DNA of 34,874 nucleotides from CAZFHZ01 sp964519015 (lineage in GTDB: Bacteria; Blakebacterota; Blakebacteria; Blakebacterales; CAYUVJ01): contig CAZFHZ010000028.1 of NCBI GenBank assembly GCA_964519015.1, positions 1 to 34,874 of the forward strand, in the 5' to 3' direction. Below, piece by piece: positions 32,062 to 34,874 of this stretch. How positions within the stretch are numbered: the first letter of the stretch is position 1; every line of letters starts with the position of its first letter. A program made the translations under genes and the position numbers. A model generated the notes under the pieces. The model had not been told where the DNA came from and ran no database searches. It saw nothing but the letters and a program-made list of their open reading frames with translations.

Positions 32062-32862
32062 ATGGAGCGCCCGCTCCGGGGAGGTATGGTCCCGCTCCTA
32101 CTGCTGGCCGGTGGGTTGCTGGTGGCGGTTCCTCCGGCCGCCCGCGCCCAGTTGTGGGTGGACCTGGAGGGAGGCGCCGTCTTCAGCGGTTACAACGACG
32201 TGCGCATCCCGGGGGAGGGGGGGACGAAATTCTCCTTCCACGACGAGCTGGAGACCGACCCCGGATTCTACGGGCGCCTGCGGGTGGGCTGGAACGCCGG
32301 CCGGCATACCGTCTTCGTCTTCGGCGCCCCGCTCACACTCAAGCCGACGGGCAGTGTGGATCGGCCCCTCCTTTTCGAGGGAGTCACTTTCCCGGCCGAC
32401 ACACCGCTGGAGGGGACCTACACCTTCAACTCCTGGCGGGTGACCTGGCGCTACGCGGTCCGGGAGGAGGGGGCTTTCCGGGCCGACCTGGGTTTCACGG
32501 CCAAGATCCGGGACGCCGTGATCGCCCTGGACGGGGGCGGTCTGCACGCTGAGAAGACTAACGTCGGATTCGTCCCACTCCTCCACGTCCGGTTGCGCTG
32601 GCGGGTGCTGGGGGAGGCCGACCTGCTCCTGGAGGGGGATGCCCTGGCCGCGTCCCAGGGGCGGGCCGAGGACCTCTTCCTGGGGCTGCAGACGCCGGTG
32701 AACCTGGCCTGGTCCCCTCTGCGCTGGCTGGGGGTGGAGTGCCGACGCACTCTGCGGATCGGCTACCGGATTCTGGAAGGAGGGGCCGACGTGGAGGAGG
32801 TCTACACCTTCGCCGCCTTCCACTTCATCGGGATCGGACTGACGATCGACTTCGCCCCCTGA
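32062..32862 (+). CDS. putative outer-membrane beta-barrel protein
   Basis: A 266-residue exported protein of unknown function. A signal peptide (PLLLLAGGLLVAVPPAARA, cleavage before QLWVD) leads into many alternating hydrophobic strands (for example GFYGRLRVGWNAGRHTVFVF, WRVTWRYAVREEGAFRADLG and FIGIGLTIDF) ending in an aromatic/acidic pattern, which fits a small outer-membrane beta-barrel. It follows the Tat-exported PLP protein after two bases, so the two are almost certainly co-transcribed and may act together in the envelope. No named family was recognised. Confidence 0.75.
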   Translation: MERPLRGGMVPLLLLAGGLLVAVPPAARAQLWVDLEGGAVFSGYNDVRIPGEGGTKFSFHDELETDPGFYGRLRVGWNAGRHTVFVFGAPLTLKPTGSVDRPLLFEGVTFPADTPLEGTYTFNSWRVTWRYAVREEGAFRADLGFTAKIRDAVIALDGGGLHAEKTNVGFVPLLHVRLRWRVLGEADLLLEGDALAASQGRAEDLFLGLQTPVNLAWSPLRWLGVECRRTLRIGYRILEGGADVEEVYTFAAFHFIGIGLTIDFAP

Positions 32863-32886
32863 GTCCCCCGGGAGCGGACCGCTCTC

Positions 32887-33891
32887 TCAGGCGCGGGAGG
32901 GATCCGGCCAGAATCCTTCGAGTTGGTCCCCCATGGGGGTGCTCCGGCGGGCGATCCGCTCCAGGCCGGCCGCGGCCAGCCACTCCCGGATCTCACCCTC
33001 GGTGAAGGTGTCCCCCCCGGCCGTTCCTACCAGCATGTTGAGCGCGAAGAGGGCTCCCCGGGGCGGGGCGGTGCGGTCCTCGTTCATGATGTGGTCCATG
33101 ACCACCACCCGGCCGCCCGGGGCCAGCGCCCCGGCGCACTTGGCGATCAGGGCCCGGTTCTGCTCCAGGCTGTTCGAATGGATGATGGCCGAGAGGAAGA
33201 CCAGGTCGAAGCCGTCCGGGAAAGGGTCCTCGTGATAGTCCCCGGCGACCGTATCTATTCGGTCGGACAGGCCGGCCTCGGCGATGTAGCCCCGGGTCAG
33301 CGGCACCACGTTGGGCAGGTCGAAGACGGTCGCCCGCAGCCCCGGTTCGGCCCTGACGAAGGCGATCGAGAAGGCCCCCGAGCCCCCCCCCACGTCGAGC
33401 ACGTTCCGCACCCCGGCCAGCCCCATGACCGCCGCCACCCCGCCGGCCGGACCGACGGCGCGCGCGTGCATGGCCGCGATGAAGGCCTCGAACCACTCTT
33501 CCGCCCGCCTTTCGAGCCGCTTCACGACCACCGATCGCCCGGCCCGCACCGCTTCGGTCAGGGTGCTCCAGGTGTGCCAGAGGTGGGCCGTGTGGCCCAA
33601 GCCGCCCAGGAACTCCCCGGCGGCGGGGTCGAGGTGGCGGGCGGCCGCGGGGGTGTTGGCGAAGCGGCCCTCGGTCTTGGTCAACAATCCCAGGGCGACC
33701 AGGGCGTTGAGCAGCCGATCGGTGCCCCGGGGATCGGTTTCCAGCGCCGCGGCCACTTCGTCGGCTGTCCGGGCCTCCTCGCGCAGGGCCGCGAAGACGC
33801 CCAGTTCCAGACCGGTCAGCAGGATTCGGCTGGCCTGGAAGGCGCGGGCGGTCTCGCTGATGCGCCGGGCATCCCAATCCTGTTCCCTCAC
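32887..33891 (-). CDS. SAM-dependent O-methyltransferase (Methyltransf_2 type)
   Basis: A 334-residue methyltransferase. The N-terminal winged-helix dimerisation domain (residues 1-90, LTGLELGVFAALREEARTAD) and the SAM motif VLDVGGGSGAFSIAFVRAEP, with the later ALAPGGRVVVMDHIMNEDR block, match family 2 O-methyltransferases, including BchU and acetylserotonin-type enzymes. It transfers a methyl group to a small-molecule hydroxyl or carbon; the acceptor is unknown. Start: the GTG at 33891, which overlaps the preceding gene's stop (GTGA), with GAGGGG five bases upstream. A much longer open frame continues upstream but runs through the neighbouring genes. It ends convergent with the outer-membrane-like gene. 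Confidence 0.88.
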   Translation of the reverse strand: MREQDWDARRISETARAFQASRILLTGLELGVFAALREEARTADEVAAALETDPRGTDRLLNALVALGLLTKTEGRFANTPAAARHLDPAAGEFLGGLGHTAHLWHTWSTLTEAVRAGRSVVVKRLERRAEEWFEAFIAAMHARAVGPAGGVAAVMGLAGVRNVLDVGGGSGAFSIAFVRAEPGLRATVFDLPNVVPLTRGYIAEAGLSDRIDTVAGDYHEDPFPDGFDLVFLSAIIHSNSLEQNRALIAKCAGALAPGGRVVVMDHIMNEDRTAPPRGALFALNMLVGTAGGDTFTEGEIREWLAAAGLERIARRSTPMGDQLEGFWPDPSRA

Positions 33892-34172
33892 TGCGACCCC
33901 TCTCCGGCTGTCTCTTCGGCCTGCTCGTGGAAGCGCTCTTCGGTCGGATTGCCGGGCGCGCCGGTCTCGTCCTCCTCCATCTTCTTGTGGGCCTCCTTCT
34001 CCACCAGGACCTGGATGGCCTCCTGCTGGCCCCGGGGGAAGGCCTCGTACATCGAACCGAAGGTCGTGGTCATGCTGATCCGCCCCTTGCGGAGCAGGTA
34101 GAGCAGCAGAAACAGGACCAGCAGCGGCAGGGCCACGATGAGGGCAGCGAGTCCGATCTGGGCCAGGTCCAT
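33888..34172 (-). CDS. small single-span membrane protein of unknown function
   Basis: A 94-residue protein with one N-terminal membrane segment (IGLAALIVALPLLVLFLLLYLL) and a charged, mostly acidic C-terminal tail (EKEAHKKMEEDETGAPGNP) that should face the cytoplasm. It overlaps both neighbours: its ATG at 34172 shares bases with the upstream stop (TGATG; a GTG at 34175 is also possible), and its stop overlaps the methyltransferase GTG. It is therefore the middle gene of a tight three-gene unit. No family recognised. Confidence 0.75.
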   Translation of the reverse strand: MDLAQIGLAALIVALPLLVLFLLLYLLRKGRISMTTTFGSMYEAFPRGQQEAIQVLVEKEAHKKMEEDETGAPGNPTEERFHEQAEETAGEGSQ

Positions 34173-34874
34173 CACCAGACCACCCAGCCGACTTCCTTGA
34201 GGATGGCCAGGTAGCCGGCCACTCCCTCCAGCGAAGTGGCCCGGCCCGTCCGGGCCGCCACCCGGTCCCGGATCTGGGCGATCGAACGCTTCCCGTCGAT
34301 CCAGTTGGGGATCTCCCGCTCCTCACTCCGGTCCATACCCAGTCCCTGGAGGCGCTCCCGCCCGGTCTGGGAGAACTGCTGCATCGGGGGGAAGCTGCCC
34401 AGGCTGAACTCCACCCCCCGCACAGCCGGGCTGAGGTCGGGGACCACCCGCTCCAGTTCCCGGCGCCGCCGGTCGGCTGCGGGCAGGGCGGGAGCGCGCA
34501 CCTCCAGCCGGCGCGCCCGCTCCCGGGTGAAGGCCTCGAGCTGGGCGCGCAGCCCGTCGCGGTAGGCGCTCCACTGGGCGATGCGCTCGGCCACCGCCGC
34601 CCCGGCGGCCGGCGAGCCGGTGTAGACCGCGCGGATGGACTCCAGCGCGCCCATCTCCCGGCCCACCGCCAGTTCCAGCAGCAGGTCGGCCCGGGCCCGG
34701 GCCGCCGGCAGGCCGGCCGCATCAGCTTCCTCCAGGTAGCCGAGCGCCCGCGGCAGCTCCCGCTTCCCCACCCGGGCATAACCGAAGTCGCTGACCGCGT
34801 CGACCAGCGGCACGACCGTCTCATCGGTGCACTCGGCCGCCGCCCAGGCGCAGGCCGCCCCGATGAAGGCCACC
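34172..34874 (-). CDS. C-terminal part of a protein of unknown family (truncated by the window edge)
   Basis: At least 233 residues, open to the window edge, so the 5' end is missing. The visible part has an Ala/Arg-rich helical stretch (about 40-140, for example LPRALGYLEEADAAGLPAAR) and a final winged-helix-like segment (EREIPNWIDGKRSIAQIRDR, then SLEGVAGYLAILKEVGWVVW). The tail with IPNWIDGKRSI resembles the C-terminal domain of some M28-type peptidase-like proteins, but the catalytic part is outside the window; this is a weak guess. A GTG at 34873 is an accidental start at the edge, not the likely true one. It overlaps the next gene (TGATG). Confidence 0.6.
   Translation of the reverse strand, partial: VAFIGAACAWAAAECTDETVVPLVDAVSDFGYARVGKRELPRALGYLEEADAAGLPAARARADLLLELAVGREMGALESIRAVYTGSPAAGAAVAERIAQWSAYRDGLRAQLEAFTRERARRLEVRAPALPAADRRRRELERVVPDLSPAVRGVEFSLGSFPPMQQFSQTGRERLQGLGMDRSEEREIPNWIDGKRSIAQIRDRVAARTGRATSLEGVAGYLAILKEVGWVVW

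Noticed and set aside
33892..34824. N-terminal extension of the methyltransferase up to 34824
   Set aside because: The long frame lies over two other well-supported genes and its translation is Arg/Ser/Pro-rich; the GTG at 33891 with a good ribosome-binding site and a GTGA overlap is a better start.

Overview
The window is GC-rich bacterial chromosome, densely packed and using strong G/C third positions. It holds 36 protein genes and one partial gene at the right edge. No tRNA, rRNA, transposase, phage gene or CRISPR array was found, and no gene-free stretch exceeds about 270 bases. The organism looks Gram-negative (TonB, outer-membrane-like proteins, several lipoproteins) and capable of respiration: a Rieske/cytochrome b complex is encoded with a nine-haem cytochrome c. 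This mix, together with the proline-rich TonB style and several two-domain redox proteins, would fit a deep-branching FCB-type or similar uncultured lineage. That assignment is inference; no marker gene fixes it.

Layout. 174-1623 (+): a DUF2461 protein and an Asp/Glu racemase. 1627-4583 (-): a Lon-like protease and a TPR lipoprotein broken by a one-base frameshift. 4671-6260: two unknown exported proteins, convergent. 6371-8619 (-): a redox cluster in the order two-domain protein disulfide oxidoreductase, ECF sigma factor, anti-sigma factor, lipoprotein peroxiredoxin. The peroxiredoxin has an in-frame UGA exactly at the peroxidatic cysteine, followed by a good bacterial SECIS-like hairpin, so it is read here as a selenoprotein. 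A small CxxC protein (DUF1858 type) is divergent from this cluster. 9039-11285: a nitrilase-fold enzyme without a single lysine, convergent with a glutamine-synthetase-family enzyme. 11430-15567 (-): a four-gene respiratory operon (multispan membrane protein, Rieske protein, cytochrome b, nine-haem cytochrome c). 15837-18130: nitroreductase, FAH-family hydrolase and acyl-CoA dehydrogenase. 18352-24014 (-): TonB, gamma-glutamyltransferase, MobA-like nucleotidyltransferase, cation/proton antiporter and RlmH. 24204-26730 (+): a zinc-type ABC importer. 26880-29332 (+): a coiled-coil lipoprotein, a 16-residue-repeat surface protein and a cold shock protein with a structured leader. 29483-32862: a beta-propeller lipoprotein, a Tat-exported class V aminotransferase-like protein and a putative outer-membrane protein. 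32887-34874 (-): an O-methyltransferase, a small membrane protein and a truncated gene.

The most notable system is the redox cluster. Its sigma/anti-sigma pair is translationally coupled (ATGA), a perfect 9-bp inverted repeat covers the sigma start codon, and its last gene appears to be an envelope-anchored selenocysteine peroxiredoxin. A second recurring pattern is that convergent gene pairs end inside shared inverted repeats whose arms contain both TGA stop codons.
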